NCBI GenBank assembly: GCA_937625935.1
Contig: OW569379.1
Coordinates: forward strand, 1-64,000
Source: Tetramitus jugosus
Taxonomy: Eukaryota > Heterolobosea > Eutetramitea > Acrasida > Vahlkampfiidae
DNA length: 64,000 nt
Direction of reading: 5' to 3'
The position numbers and the translations under genes are program-made. Each line of letters opens with the position of its first letter. Position 1 is the first letter of the stretch. The notes below the pieces were generated by a model. It ran no database searches. It was not told the DNA's origin and worked only from the letters and a program-made list of their open reading frames with translations. Shown piece after piece: positions 41,220-50,639 of this stretch.

Positions 41220-42380
41220 CTAAAGATTGAAAATTGGTACAATGATGTCACATACCCAACTCAGTGTCACGCCAGCACCTCCAAATCCATAACAGTGGAT
41301 CACTGGACGTTGCTTTTCACCTTCATAAGCAAGCTCCAGTCTTACACCACCCTTTCGGAACGGTCTCCATGCTGTTATGTGACCCACAATTTTTGCTGTT
41401 GATAAGATATTGGCATGAGGCACCAATTGATCGCAATTCGCTAAGATATTACCTGCAATCTGTACACAGAGCTCTGCCTTTGGTGCTTTCATTTCTTCAT
41501 CAGACAAAACGATCGAGCAACCACCACAAATATAAATATTGTTTCTTCTTGGTAGAATATAGGTTGGTTGACACCCAGCTTTTGGCTCCGCAGCATCATA
41601 ATATCGGCCCTTGAGTGCATCTGCACCAAAAACACCTGGCTTATTCGTAGGCAATTGTATTAACACCAACTGGCCTCGATCAGCAACTACTTGATGATCA
41701 TTGAACAATTGTCTTGATCCAAAACCAGTACAATTTACAATGACATCAAACTTTTGGTTCATCAATGTTTCATAGTGCGAAACCTGATCAATGTGAGTAA
41801 TCTTTCTCTGTATGATTCCTCTTCCACCAGACTCAAAGAATCGTCTCTCCAAATAGGTCAAATAGAGCGGCATATCAATCATTGGTAAGTTCAACTCATA
41901 GACACTACTAAACTCCTTGCGAATGTAATCTGTTGGGAACAGCATTCCATCATCACCAGTCTTATGATTCACTCTCTTGTATTTGAACAATTGTTCATTT
42001 CCGTGAAGCCAACTCGGTTTTTCATGCTTCTCACGCTCATACACATATCCATCGCAACGATACACACCAGTCTCCGTAGGTTGATTCTTGGCGCCAAAAT
42101 ATTTCGAAGCAGCAATTTGATCAAAAATGGGAACGGATTGCATGGCCCAACGATCACACTTGTCTTGAGGTTCTACGTGATAGGGACCCCAAATGGCACC
42201 TGCAACGACACTTGTAGTGTTCAATGGAAGGTCCTCTGTCCATATCCATACATTCTTCTTCTTGCTATTCTTGTTCTTGAGATTGGACTCGAGAATAGAG
42301 ATGGCACAAGTGAGACCAATGACTCCAGATCCTAGCACGAGGATATTGTTGCTTTCAGTAGCGTTGTTCTGGCTATGCAT
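41220..42380 (-). CDS. D-amino-acid oxidase family flavoenzyme
   Basis: This is a 386-residue protein from the ATG at 42380. Upstream in-frame sequence has no ATG. The FAD-binding GxGxxG is at VLGSGVIGL. TTSVVAGAIWGPY, the ITAWRPFRKGGVRLE arginine motif that binds substrate carboxylate, and the closing CYGFGGAGVTLSW glycine motif are all typical. It oxidatively deaminates D-amino acids (or D-aspartate) to keto acids and H2O2. Such enzymes are often peroxisomal, but the C-terminus IFNL is not an obvious PTS1, so location is open. Confidence 0.9.
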   Translation of the reverse strand: MHSQNNATESNNILVLGSGVIGLTCAISILESNLKNKNSKKKNVWIWTEDLPLNTTSVVAGAIWGPYHVEPQDKCDRWAMQSVPIFDQIAASKYFGAKNQPTETGVYRCDGYVYEREKHEKPSWLHGNEQLFKYKRVNHKTGDDGMLFPTDYIRKEFSSVYELNLPMIDMPLYLTYLERRFFESGGRGIIQRKITHIDQVSHYETLMNQKFDVIVNCTGFGSRQLFNDHQVVADRGQLVLIQLPTNKPGVFGADALKGRYYDAAEPKAGCQPTYILPRRNNIYICGGCSIVLSDEEMKAPKAELCVQIAGNILANCDQLVPHANILSTAKIVGHITAWRPFRKGGVRLELAYEGEKQRPVIHCYGFGGAGVTLSWVCDIIVPIFNL

Positions 42381-42482
42381 TGTGCTTTCGCGTTTTTGTG
42401 CTTTGAATGTTTCCGTGTGAACTTTTTTTTCGATTGAATTACTCCTATTGTGACATGAATTTGTAAACAATGGTTGTCTTTA

Positions 42483-43664
42483 CTATTGAAGGATACATTG
42501 TTGATTGTTCTTGGTGTTATCTGTAGTTGAATTGCTGTGGGGTGACGCTCCTGTTTGTTCATTCGGTGTGCTGTCATCCTGCTGTGGTAGAGGATTAACT
42601 TCCTGGAGAATCTGCCTCACATCGTCAGATAGTTTGAGTCGAGATTCTGGAATGGAGCAAGGTTCTTTAACATAGCGGAACTCATAATCTGATTGTCCTC
42701 GCAGGATCATTTCATCCTTTTTGTCATCCCATCGAAACAGGGCTGAGGCAGTTTTCTGAGAGAAGGGATTAATCTCGATCACATAAGATCGAACTGGACG
42801 AATAGGAGTGTTGGTGTTGTTGGGTTCTAACTCGTGTGAGCTATTATTCTCATCAACCTCAACTAAAACATCAAGAGCGTGATCTTCGTGTATAATCTCT
42901 GACACTTGCTTACTCAGCTCGAGTATGCTCTGTTCAATCTGGGACTTGTACCGATGTATAATATCTCCAAAGTAACACGACTTGAAGTATTGCGTAATAG
43001 CAGTTACTCTTTGATTCGATACAAATACTCTGAACTCCAGTTCTGGTCTTGGAGTCTTATGAAACAATCGAACAATAATCTTTTGATCTGGCATTAACTG
43101 ATCTGCGAATTCCTTTTTCTTCAATCCCTCATCCATCATTAACAATGACCGAAACAAGTCATAGTACGCTCTCTGAGAGTTCATAACGAGAGAAAGTGCC
43201 TCTGAAGCATTCGTCACTTGCATGGATCGATTCAACGCTCTGATCACTGCCATTGGCTCCTGCTCGCTGCCTAATTCTTCAATTAACTCCTTAATTAACA
43301 ACTTAAATCTTTCTGTTTTGACGCAAGAGTCCTTTGGAGATCTCGTAGACAACCGAACAAAGAAACTGGGTGATTCTTGATCCAAGTCGTTTTGATTCCA
43401 CTCTTGAGAATCCATTAGCGCTTGAATACTGTTCTGTAAATCAGAGATTAGCCTCTGATCACTCTCAGTATAAATCTTTGATATGTCAGACACTTGATTT
43501 GCATGCTTCTTTGTTGCTTCATAGTAATTCTTGATCGCTGTTGCTTGACCAATACTTAAATCGACAAATTGAGTCGGGAATGTGAGATGCTCAATCTCGT
43601 GATACCAATCCTCAACTCTAAACTCTCCGAACGTTTCCTTGCCTTTGTGGGTCGATGATGACAT
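42483..43664 (-). CDS. CDC123: CDC123/D123 family protein
   Basis: This is a 393-residue protein. Family marks are VEDWYHEIEHLTFPTQFVDL at the start, FFVRLSTRSPKDS, EFRVFVSNQRVTAITQY and VIEINPFSQKTASALFRW with the metal/ATP-contacting acidic residues. CDC123 has an ATP-grasp fold and assembles the eIF2 translation-initiation complex. The last ~35 residues are polar low complexity and end in CILQ, which resembles a prenylation CaaX box and is unusual for this family. It is in line with the oxidase gene, 102 bp apart. Confidence 0.85.
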   Translation of the reverse strand: MSSSTHKGKETFGEFRVEDWYHEIEHLTFPTQFVDLSIGQATAIKNYYEATKKHANQVSDISKIYTESDQRLISDLQNSIQALMDSQEWNQNDLDQESPSFFVRLSTRSPKDSCVKTERFKLLIKELIEELGSEQEPMAVIRALNRSMQVTNASEALSLVMNSQRAYYDLFRSLLMMDEGLKKKEFADQLMPDQKIIVRLFHKTPRPELEFRVFVSNQRVTAITQYFKSCYFGDIIHRYKSQIEQSILELSKQVSEIIHEDHALDVLVEVDENNSSHELEPNNTNTPIRPVRSYVIEINPFSQKTASALFRWDDKKDEMILRGQSDYEFRYVKEPCSIPESRLKLSDDVRQILQEVNPLPQQDDSTPNEQTGASPHSNSTTDNTKNNQQCILQ

Positions 43665-43980
43665 TTGTGTTTTCTTACGGGATGAATTAGCTCAAAATGC
43701 ACAGCACACCAGATGTTGTTTGTTTCGTATTTTCAGTGGTGGTCTGTTCTCGTGTACTTCTAGGATTGTTCCGCTGCCACTTTTTTTGGTGGAGCGGCAC
43801 TTCAGATTTTTCTTGACGCTTGGGTATACGAACGTCAAGTGTAATCGTTATCCCGACTGCTGTGGTGACGTCAACTTGGCCTCCAACACAAAACAACGTT
43901 GTTCAAGTTGATTGGTTCAAAACACACCATCAACATTCACCAAATTATTTATTGACTATTCCATACCTCCAAGCGAGAAA
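43665..43980. other. Divergent intergenic region
   Basis: This 316-bp region lies between CDC123 and the ceramidase-like gene. The open frame upstream of the ceramidase ATG (from 43912) has no ATG. GTGACGTCAAC near 43864 contains a TGACGTCA palindrome (CRE-like bZIP site). Its use here is unknown. Confidence 0.4.
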
Positions 43981-45561
43981 ATGACCTCTCAAATTTTGTT
44001 CGCCAATAACCACAAAAGGTGTCTCTTCCTTGTCTCCACTGTATTACTCCTACTGTCGTCAATCTTGTTTTTCGTTTCTGCTGCTCAACCAACAGCAGCA
44101 ACGGCTCAACGAACTAGACTCCCACTCGATGCAAACAAAAGAGAGCTAATGAATCGTTTCTTTAGCTCAAAGCAAGAACTAAAAGATGCAAGTCAAATCC
44201 TAGCTGGTGCTTCCAAGATTAATGCCACAATGCCTATTGGTACTCCACTCGCTGGTTTTAATCATGGTAAGAGAAGAGTTCCAAGGTGGCCTCTTCCTCA
44301 TTTTGGTCCCTATACTACGTTTATGATGCCATCTGTTGGTTTCAGAATGCCCATGTATGCCAAGTGTCTATCCTTGTTGGATGTCAAGAGCTCTGTGCCT
44401 TTGTTAGTTGTTGCGATTGATGCTGTGGGATCGGATGGAACTTTGCTAAAGTTGGCCTATGATAAAGCAGTGTCCAAATCAAAGAAGAATGGACAAGCTT
44501 TTACTGTGCCATTGGACAATGTGATTATGGGTGCTTCTCATTCTCACTCGGGACCAGGTGCCATCACACCAGATTTGTTGTGGGCGTTGGCTCCAGCGAC
44601 TGATCTCCTTGTTCCGCAACTACAGGATCAAATGGCCAATTTTATTGCAGATTGCATGGTTGAGTCCTTTTCGACCATGAAACCAGCTCTCGTCGGTGTT
44701 GGAACAAGTGATTTGAAGACGGTGACAGACAATAGAAGAGCCAAGATTTCTCCCTATGTGACTCCAAAGACAATTGATCCTCAGTTGGGTATCATTAGAG
44801 TGGATGATGCAGTGAGTGGTGCACCTATTGCTACACTGTGGAACTTTGCCATCCATGGTATTTGCTACGGACCAGACAATATGGAGTTTAGTGGTGATAT
44901 TATGGGTCGTGCCAATCAATTGATTGAAGAAAAGATTCCAGGATCAGTCTCTCTGTTCATTAATGCAGATGCAGGTGATATTGACCCTACTGGAGATGCT
45001 TGTCATGGTGCTCCTGATTTCTATGGAAGTCACGTGATTGCAGACGCTGTGCAAATGACGAGAAGTCAAGTGAAAACATCGAATAATATGGATTTGACAG
45101 TGTACTCTGAGGTCATGGAGTTTGGAAAGACGAATTTGAATCTAACATTTGCTAGAGCTGCCAACTGTACTCATGGTGGATTCCTCCAGATCTGCACAAT
45201 TTGCAACTACATGAACTGTGACGCCAATTTGCACTTGGACAGCAAGTGGATTGACAATACACCTCGATTCACCGGTGTACGAATGAACATTGGTGGACAG
45301 AATATTGTGATTGTCACCAGTCCTGGAGAGAGTTTGGTTCAATTGGGCAATCAAGTGAGAGAAGACGCAAAGAAATTGGGATCAGATTTGACTTTGCTTT
45401 TCGGATATTCCAACACTCACATGGGTTACTTTGCTACACCCAATGAATATGAGATTGGAGGTTATGAGAGTCTCTTAACTCTGTGGGGAGAATTCACAGC
45501 CAACAAGATTCGAGAATCTTCGTACAAGGTCATGCAGAAGGTTACCTCCGTTGGAAAATAA
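43981..45561 (+). CDS. Neutral ceramidase family protein, secreted
   Basis: This is a 526-residue protein from MTSQILF at 43981. A hydrophobic signal segment (LFLVSTVLLLLSSILFFVSA) is followed by the neutral/alkaline ceramidase domain. The zinc-binding HSHSGPG motif is at about 187-193 and a further His lies in LWNFAIHGICYG. The loop that carries the serine nucleophile in true ceramidases (SNxGDVSP) reads NADAGDIDP here (about 328-336), so the serine is absent. The protein is also shorter than animal enzymes, probably lacking the C-terminal Ig-like domain. It may hydrolyse another amide, or be inactive. Confidence 0.8.
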   Translation: MTSQILFANNHKRCLFLVSTVLLLLSSILFFVSAAQPTAATAQRTRLPLDANKRELMNRFFSSKQELKDASQILAGASKINATMPIGTPLAGFNHGKRRVPRWPLPHFGPYTTFMMPSVGFRMPMYAKCLSLLDVKSSVPLLVVAIDAVGSDGTLLKLAYDKAVSKSKKNGQAFTVPLDNVIMGASHSHSGPGAITPDLLWALAPATDLLVPQLQDQMANFIADCMVESFSTMKPALVGVGTSDLKTVTDNRRAKISPYVTPKTIDPQLGIIRVDDAVSGAPIATLWNFAIHGICYGPDNMEFSGDIMGRANQLIEEKIPGSVSLFINADAGDIDPTGDACHGAPDFYGSHVIADAVQMTRSQVKTSNNMDLTVYSEVMEFGKTNLNLTFARAANCTHGGFLQICTICNYMNCDANLHLDSKWIDNTPRFTGVRMNIGGQNIVIVTSPGESLVQLGNQVREDAKKLGSDLTLLFGYSNTHMGYFATPNEYEIGGYESLLTLWGEFTANKIRESSYKVMQKVTSVGK

Positions 45562-45811
45562 ACAATCCTGACCAAAGTGAACTCAACCTAAGATAGCAAC
45601 ACAATGTTAATACAACAAAAACTTCTCATTGTTTATTAGTCTCTCGAATGCGCTACAAATGCAATGTTCTTCCACTGGTCGATATATACTTACTAGTCCT
45701 TCTGATAACTTTGATACCTCCTCAATGCAAAAGGACTTCCTTTGAATCCTCTTACTTTTTAAAGTAATTCTCCAGAATCGCTCCAATATCATTCTTTTGT
45801 TCTGTGTTCTC
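45562..45811. other. Intergenic with uncertain minus ORF
   Basis: A 68-codon minus-strand frame (45813-45607) begins at a CATG palindrome shared with the + strand ATG at 45812. It reads as basic then mixed sequence and matches nothing known. It may be a relic exon belonging to the same decayed segment as its neighbour. Confidence 0.3.
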
Positions 45812-46927
45812 ATGGAAAAGAGTCAAGCCATCGACAAAAACTACAATGTAAGCTCCCTGAATTTGAGTCTGAAAGAAATAAGAGACAAACTTATCCATGT
45901 CCATAACAAGGTTGGTCCAAATTCTAACAATTGTTCTCTCGTTTCCGTCATCAGCTGGATGGACAAAAGAAGAAAGAAAGATGCTCTACGAGTGATAGAC
46001 GACATTACTGGAGAACTACAGAAGAACTTGGATAAGTTTGATAAGGAGGTGAAAATCCTATGTGATTCGATTCATTTTCTGTTGAAGAACAACAAAACTC
46101 CTCCCAAGAATATCCTTACAGATGATCTTGTCTCCACCGAGTTTGTATTCCAACTCCTCCAAAGTATTCAGTCAGTGGTGTACTTTGATAAACATGGTAA
46201 GACTTCGGTGTTTCATGATCATTGTAATCTAGTATGCCTAGCCTTGAAGTACTCCTCAGAGGAACTGGCAACACTCGTGAAAACTGCTGTGCCAGATCTT
46301 CCTCGAGAAAAAGCTGATATGCAACTAATGAAGAGATTCAGACATATCTTTTATCTCTCTACTCGGGGAACTACTTTAAAAGCCTCAGCTATCATTGACA
46401 TCATCAAGCCTCAGCTATCTGGTCAGGAGAAAGAAGAAAGAGAAGTCGAAATTGTGGAAAGGATCTGTAAGTTCATCAAAGGAGAGAAGGTTGACCGTTT
46501 CCAGAGATATTGAAGACTCCTTGAATATTAAGCTGAAGCTATGGGAGTTCCAGTATTTCCAAGTGTTCAACACTTTGAAGGATAGCCTTAAGATTCGACC
46601 ACAGGACAAGAAACACACACCATGCAACTCCGTATTCTCTGTTCAGGAAAGAAAGGACCGAATTCATCAAACCCTGGTGGATTTCCCGCTCCTTCTCAAG
46701 TTTCCTGACGCCTTCTCCCACGTAAACAATGGCAAATTGTTCAACTATTACCCCAGAGAAATCCAGTTTATGGGCCACCGTATGAACAAACAATGAACCA
46801 ATTGTTTGAGAAATATGGCCTAGGTGACAGATCTCTCTTTTTGAAATCCTTGAAAGAATGGAAGAGACCAGAACCAGTGATCAGTCCATCTGAAGGGACT
46901 GAAGCGTGTCTCGATGCCCAGAACTAA
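45812..46927 (+). pseudogene. Frameshifted gene of unknown family
   Basis: Three consecutive coding-like pieces total about 370 codons. Piece A starts at ATG 45812 and runs to the stop at 46511-46513 (helical, LKEIRDKLIHVHNK, CNLVCLALKYSSEELATLV). Piece B, in another frame, runs from about 46500 to 46796 (LKLWEFQYFQVFNTLKD, YYPREIQFMGHRM). Piece C is back in the first frame to the TAA at 46925-46927 (LFEKYGLGDRSLFLKSLKEW). No introns explain the shifts. Codons CTA, ATA and TCC are more frequent than in adjacent conserved genes. I recognise no family. A recent import that decayed, or two assembly indels, are both possible. Confidence 0.5.
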
Positions 46928-47351
46928 AGCTCAAGGTAAAGTGAAACTAACTGACAGAAAGAGCTGCTTATTTAACAATACAAGTGCACCTCACTGCACT
47001 GTACAATGTACAACACACCACAACGAAGAGATATATAAATACTTTATATGTCAATCAAATTACACCCATGATAGATTAAATATGACACTCCCGTTAGCAT
47101 CTATCTGAAGACGTGCTCTTCTTTTTGTATTACAATCAATTGATCAAAAAACACAATTCTTTTTTTATTCAACCAATCGCTCACCACGCCACAATTTCCT
47201 ATCATGTCGACAAGCAACACAATACACAAAGATCATTGTTTGATAGATTGGTTAGTAACCACCGCACTTAAAGAATTGTAACGCGAACACCGCGCGAAAA
47301 AATATCATCTCCGACGACATCGTGGAAATTTTACAAAAAAAAAGAAAAAAC
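46928..47351. other. Intergenic, 420 bp, with E2F-like GCGCGAAA motif
   Basis: AT-rich sequence with an inverted AACCAATC/GATTGGTT pair near 47176 and 47243. GCGCGAAAAA at 47292-47301 has a GCGAA just before it, so the minus strand reads TTTTTCGCGC. The motif resembles an E2F site, but no S-phase gene starts nearby. A 25-codon + ORF at about 47204 is not convincing. Confidence 0.4.
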
Positions 47352-47711
47352 TTACTTTCTGGCAGCAGAGAGAGCTTCGTCACTCACAGTCTCCATATAT
47401 TCAGTTACAAGTGGTCCACAGTGTCGCTTAGCATCCATACCGTGCTTTTGGAAGCACTCATCCAATTGAGATTGCATATATTTGATTTGTGAACAGTAAA
47501 CGGCCCATTCCTTTGTCATCCACTCCTTAAATTCAAGATATTGAGCAGGAGATTCGCATTGACCACGTGGGCAAGGGGCAATCGTTGGATTCAATCTCAG
47601 TCTTCTTGGTCTATCAACTGTTTTGTATCGTCCTTCGGCCAAAAATTCGTAATTGTCAACCTTTTGTTCGTACAGTTCATCGTCTGCGTGCTTTGTAGCG
47701 ACTGCGCCCAT
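47352..47711 (-). CDS. CHCH-type protein, likely complex I subunit NDUFB10
   Basis: This is a 119-residue protein. It has an N-terminal C-P-RGQC pair, then WAVYCSQIKYMQSQLDECFQKHG followed by KRHCGPLV, which resembles the spaced-cysteine helices of the NDUFB10/PDSW subunit of mitochondrial complex I. Twin-cysteine helices form disulfides in the intermembrane space via MIA40. The stop codon lies inside a GTAAGT, so a further 3' exon cannot be excluded. It is divergent from the MALSU1-like gene (284 bp), so two mitochondrial genes share a promoter region. Confidence 0.65.
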   Translation of the reverse strand: MGAVATKHADDELYEQKVDNYEFLAEGRYKTVDRPRRLRLNPTIAPCPRGQCESPAQYLEFKEWMTKEWAVYCSQIKYMQSQLDECFQKHGMDAKRHCGPLVTEYMETVSDEALSAARK

Positions 47712-47995
47712 TTTTATTTGTTGATTATTGGTGTTTGTTCGAAATTGTTGTTTTTGCTTGTGGCGGAGAAGTCCAAATGGTGCAGAATGATGATTGTGTG
47801 CGTTTTTTGCTACTGCAAGTCGGGATAATCATTGACGGAAGGTTGACCTCTAATCTCCGCTTTTTTGGGCGCGGAGAACAACAAACAAAAACGTGTGAAA
47901 GAAGGAAGGTAGTTACTCGCTGTGCATTTTTTGTTATCAACACCAGGTTCAAACAAGCAAAATTTAGTCCAACAAGAATACATTGAAGAACAAGA

Positions 47996-49123
47996 ATGTC
48001 TCTCTTTACCAAAAAATCAACAACACAACTGTCCAAATCGATTTGGATGATGCATCAACAAGCATGTGGACGGATTCACTTCCCTCGTCAACATCAATGG
48101 TCAAACATGACAAGATTCATGAACTCAACACCATGCACAACTTCTTTTCAAGTACGATCCATGGCCAAGAGAGTCACAAAAGACGAAATTTCATCCAAAT
48201 CGTTCTCTCAACATGAACAACAGGAGAATGAACTTGAGATACAACGACAATTAAAGTACATTCATGATTATCAACAGGAAATTCAAGAGAGTGATCAACA
48301 GTTGAAATCTGCCATTCGAAAGAGTACGTTGAGTGGTCTGAGTGAAGCTGATGTTGGTAGTGTTCATGAACAAGAAGAGAAACAACAACAACAACAACAA
48401 CAGTACTATATTTTGAATAGTGATGAGTATGATGAATTCGGATTGGACGACATACAGTTTAGTGATGAAGTGAGACGATATATTGAAATGGAAAATGAAC
48501 AACATGCGATAGGAGCCAAAAAGTATTCGGATGCTGCCATGACAGCTGCCACAAATGCAATCACCAATCCATCTAGCAGTAGTATCGCGCAAGAGGATGA
48601 AGAAGTTGTGATTCATTCACCAGTAAGAGGTACAATGATTTTGGACAAGAAGGTGCGACCTCCAACACTGGAGGACTATGTCGAGTTGTTGCAACGCGAT
48701 TTGGCACAGGACATGGTTGTTATGAATCTGAGAACCAAATGCACATTTGCCAGTTATTGCATCTTTGTGACAGGAACTAGTTTTAGACACATGAGAATGA
48801 TGGCGAATCACGTGTTGAAAATGTTGAAAGATCGGCGCATGTTCCACTTGAGGCCATGCATCGAAGGAGAAGAATGTGAAGATTGGATGTTGATTGACGG
48901 TGGTGACATTTATGTACAAATCTTTTCTGCCAGTGGTCGTGTGTATTATGACCTGGAGCGTAAGTGGGCATTCCAAAAGGTGGAACAGTTCGAACCTACA
49001 GTTGCTGGTACTCTCAAAAATCAAGAATCAGTAAGTGGAACAACAGCTGATGCTGGTGGCACATACTCATTCACACTTACAACGAAACCACAACCTGGTG
49101 AGATCACAGCAGAGGATGAATAA
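47996..49123 (+). CDS. RsfS/Iojap family (MALSU1-like) mitochondrial ribosome factor
   Basis: This is a 375-residue protein. The first ~65 residues are basic and hydroxylated with few acids, a probable mitochondrial presequence. An acidic/Q-rich region follows (KQQQQQQQY). The RsfS domain is C-terminal, about residues 220-335: PPTLEDYVELLQ, CIFVTGTSFRHMRMMANHV, EDWMLIDGGDIYVQIF, and YYDLERKW. RsfS binds ribosomal protein uL14 and blocks subunit joining; MALSU1 acts in assembly of the mitochondrial large subunit. The N-terminal region is much longer than in bacterial homologues. Confidence 0.85.
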   Translation: MSLFTKKSTTQLSKSIWMMHQQACGRIHFPRQHQWSNMTRFMNSTPCTTSFQVRSMAKRVTKDEISSKSFSQHEQQENELEIQRQLKYIHDYQQEIQESDQQLKSAIRKSTLSGLSEADVGSVHEQEEKQQQQQQQYYILNSDEYDEFGLDDIQFSDEVRRYIEMENEQHAIGAKKYSDAAMTAATNAITNPSSSSIAQEDEEVVIHSPVRGTMILDKKVRPPTLEDYVELLQRDLAQDMVVMNLRTKCTFASYCIFVTGTSFRHMRMMANHVLKMLKDRRMFHLRPCIEGEECEDWMLIDGGDIYVQIFSASGRVYYDLERKWAFQKVEQFEPTVAGTLKNQESVSGTTADAGGTYSFTLTTKPQPGEITAEDE

Positions 49124-49316
49124 AGCAGCACCAAAGTTAGTTCAAACAACATTTCACATTTTTTCATTCATTTCCCGCTCTTTCTCCGACATGTTCAAGC
49201 ATGCACTCACCATTGTAACGCGCCACCTGGTTGACCAAATTTTTTCAACATGAAAAACTCGAAATTGAAAAAAAACAAACAAACCCAACGTCACAACATA
49301 ATCACACAAATTCAAA

Positions 49317-49716
49317 ATGGTATGTTATTATAATGATAAAATGAAGTTTCGGTCAAACCAAGTGCAAAGACAAATGAAACTTTCTCCTTACCTTGACAAA
49401 ACATCTTATTGACCCTCAAATGTTTTCATGATTTTAGTCCAGAAGAACCAAGAAGGTCGGAATTGTCGGAAAGTACGGTACTAGATATGGTGCTAACTTG
49501 AGAAAGAGAGTCAAGAAGTACGAAACCTCCAAGAAGTCAAAGCACTTCTGCCACTTCTGTGGTAAATACGCTTTCAAGAGACAAGCTGTCGGTGTCTGGA
49601 ACTGCTCATCCTGCGGAAAGACTGCTGCTGGTGGCGCATGGACCCTCCACACCTCTGCTGGTACCACTGTTAGATCAACCATCAGACGTTTGAGAGAAAT
49701 GCAAGATGTTGCATAA
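49317..49716 (+). CDS. eL43: 60S ribosomal protein eL43 (RPL37A)
   Basis: This is a 93-residue protein in two exons. Exon 1 is only the ATG (49317-49319). A 118-bp intron (GTATGT ... TTTTAG) follows, and exon 2 is 49438-49716. The spliced start reads [15 protein letters not shown], the conserved eL43 N-terminus. The zinc ribbon CxxC pairs are present (CHFCGKY and CSSCGKT), followed by [11 protein letters not shown]. eL43 is a structural protein of the large ribosomal subunit. An initiator-codon exon is common in ribosomal protein genes of several eukaryotes and often marks regulation through the first intron. Confidence 0.95.
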
Positions 49717-49832
49717 ATTTGTCTTCCATTTTTTTGAGATTGTTCTGTCTTCTCCTTTTTATTGCATGTTTGATTTTTTGCAGATAATTTGTGCTCTGAT
49801 TGTTTGCCGTTCTTTTGAATGACGCAATGTTT

Positions 49833-50396
49833 TTACTCCTTGGATAGAATGTGAGCAAAGTCTTCGTAGCGTATGACGTGACTCTCTGGGTCTTCTGCTG
49901 CGTGGATGAACTCTTTGATTTCCTCGGGATCAAATATCTCTCCATGCTGTTCGAGCAAGTGCACGAGCTTGTCTGTTTCGATGTAGCCCGTCTTCTCTGG
50001 ATCCAACACTTCGAAAGCTCTCAATATGGTGTCTTCATCATCTCGAGTCATCATTTCATCTCCCAACGTGTTCGTAATCAGAATCTTGAGCATCACATTC
50101 TCAAATTTTTCGTAAGTAACAAAATCTTTTCCTTCCATATCTTCCTGTATTCTCTTGATTTGACTCTTTGTTGGATTCAGATTCAAGTATCGCAAGCAAG
50201 TACCCAGGTCACTGTTTCATGACAAAAGGAAAGTTAGAATAACTGAAATAATGACAGAACAGAGTTTTGACTGGATAACTTACTCGGAACTAATGATCCC
50301 ATCGGTTTCGAACAGGTCGAAAGCTTCTTTGATTCTTCTGACTTGTTCTTCATACTTGTCCAGGCTCGATTGTTGATTCTGGTACATAATATTCAT
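49833..50396 (-). CDS. DRC8: EF-hand protein, dynein regulatory complex subunit 8-like (EFCAB2)
   Basis: This protein has about 163 residues in two exons, 50396-50284 and 50211-49833. The 72-bp intron has donor GTAAGT and acceptor ACAG. Four EF-hand-like units follow the calmodulin plan: IKEAFDLFETDG, FVTYEKF, ILRAFEVLDPEKTGYIETDKL and HVIRYEDFAHIL. Several loops lack the full set of acidic calcium ligands. The third unit (AFEVLD ... GY/FxxxDEL) and the AEDPES string match EFCAB2/DRC8, a nexin-dynein regulatory complex subunit of motile axonemes. General centrin or calmodulin-like identity is the alternative. Confidence 0.75.
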
Positions 50397-50639
50397 TGTG
50401 AATAGTGTTATACTCAGCTATCCTTCAAATAGAGCTTCCTGTGGTAGATTGATTTCTTATCGGCTGGGGAAAAAGTTATCGTAAAGAAAACACTGGTGCC
50501 GCTCCCGAAAAGGCATTCCCAACAATTTTCCGGACACATCATCGTAATTCCGATCTCTTGAAGAGTTTTCGCTAGTTTCTAGCGCGGGTTCTTGTGTTCT
50601 GTGCAAGAACAAAAGACTCCTTCAGTGAAATCATCAAAA

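Noticed and set aside
46914-47108. 64-codon + ORF starting MPRTKAQ
   Set aside because: It overlaps the tail of the broken gene in another frame, has odd composition and no family.
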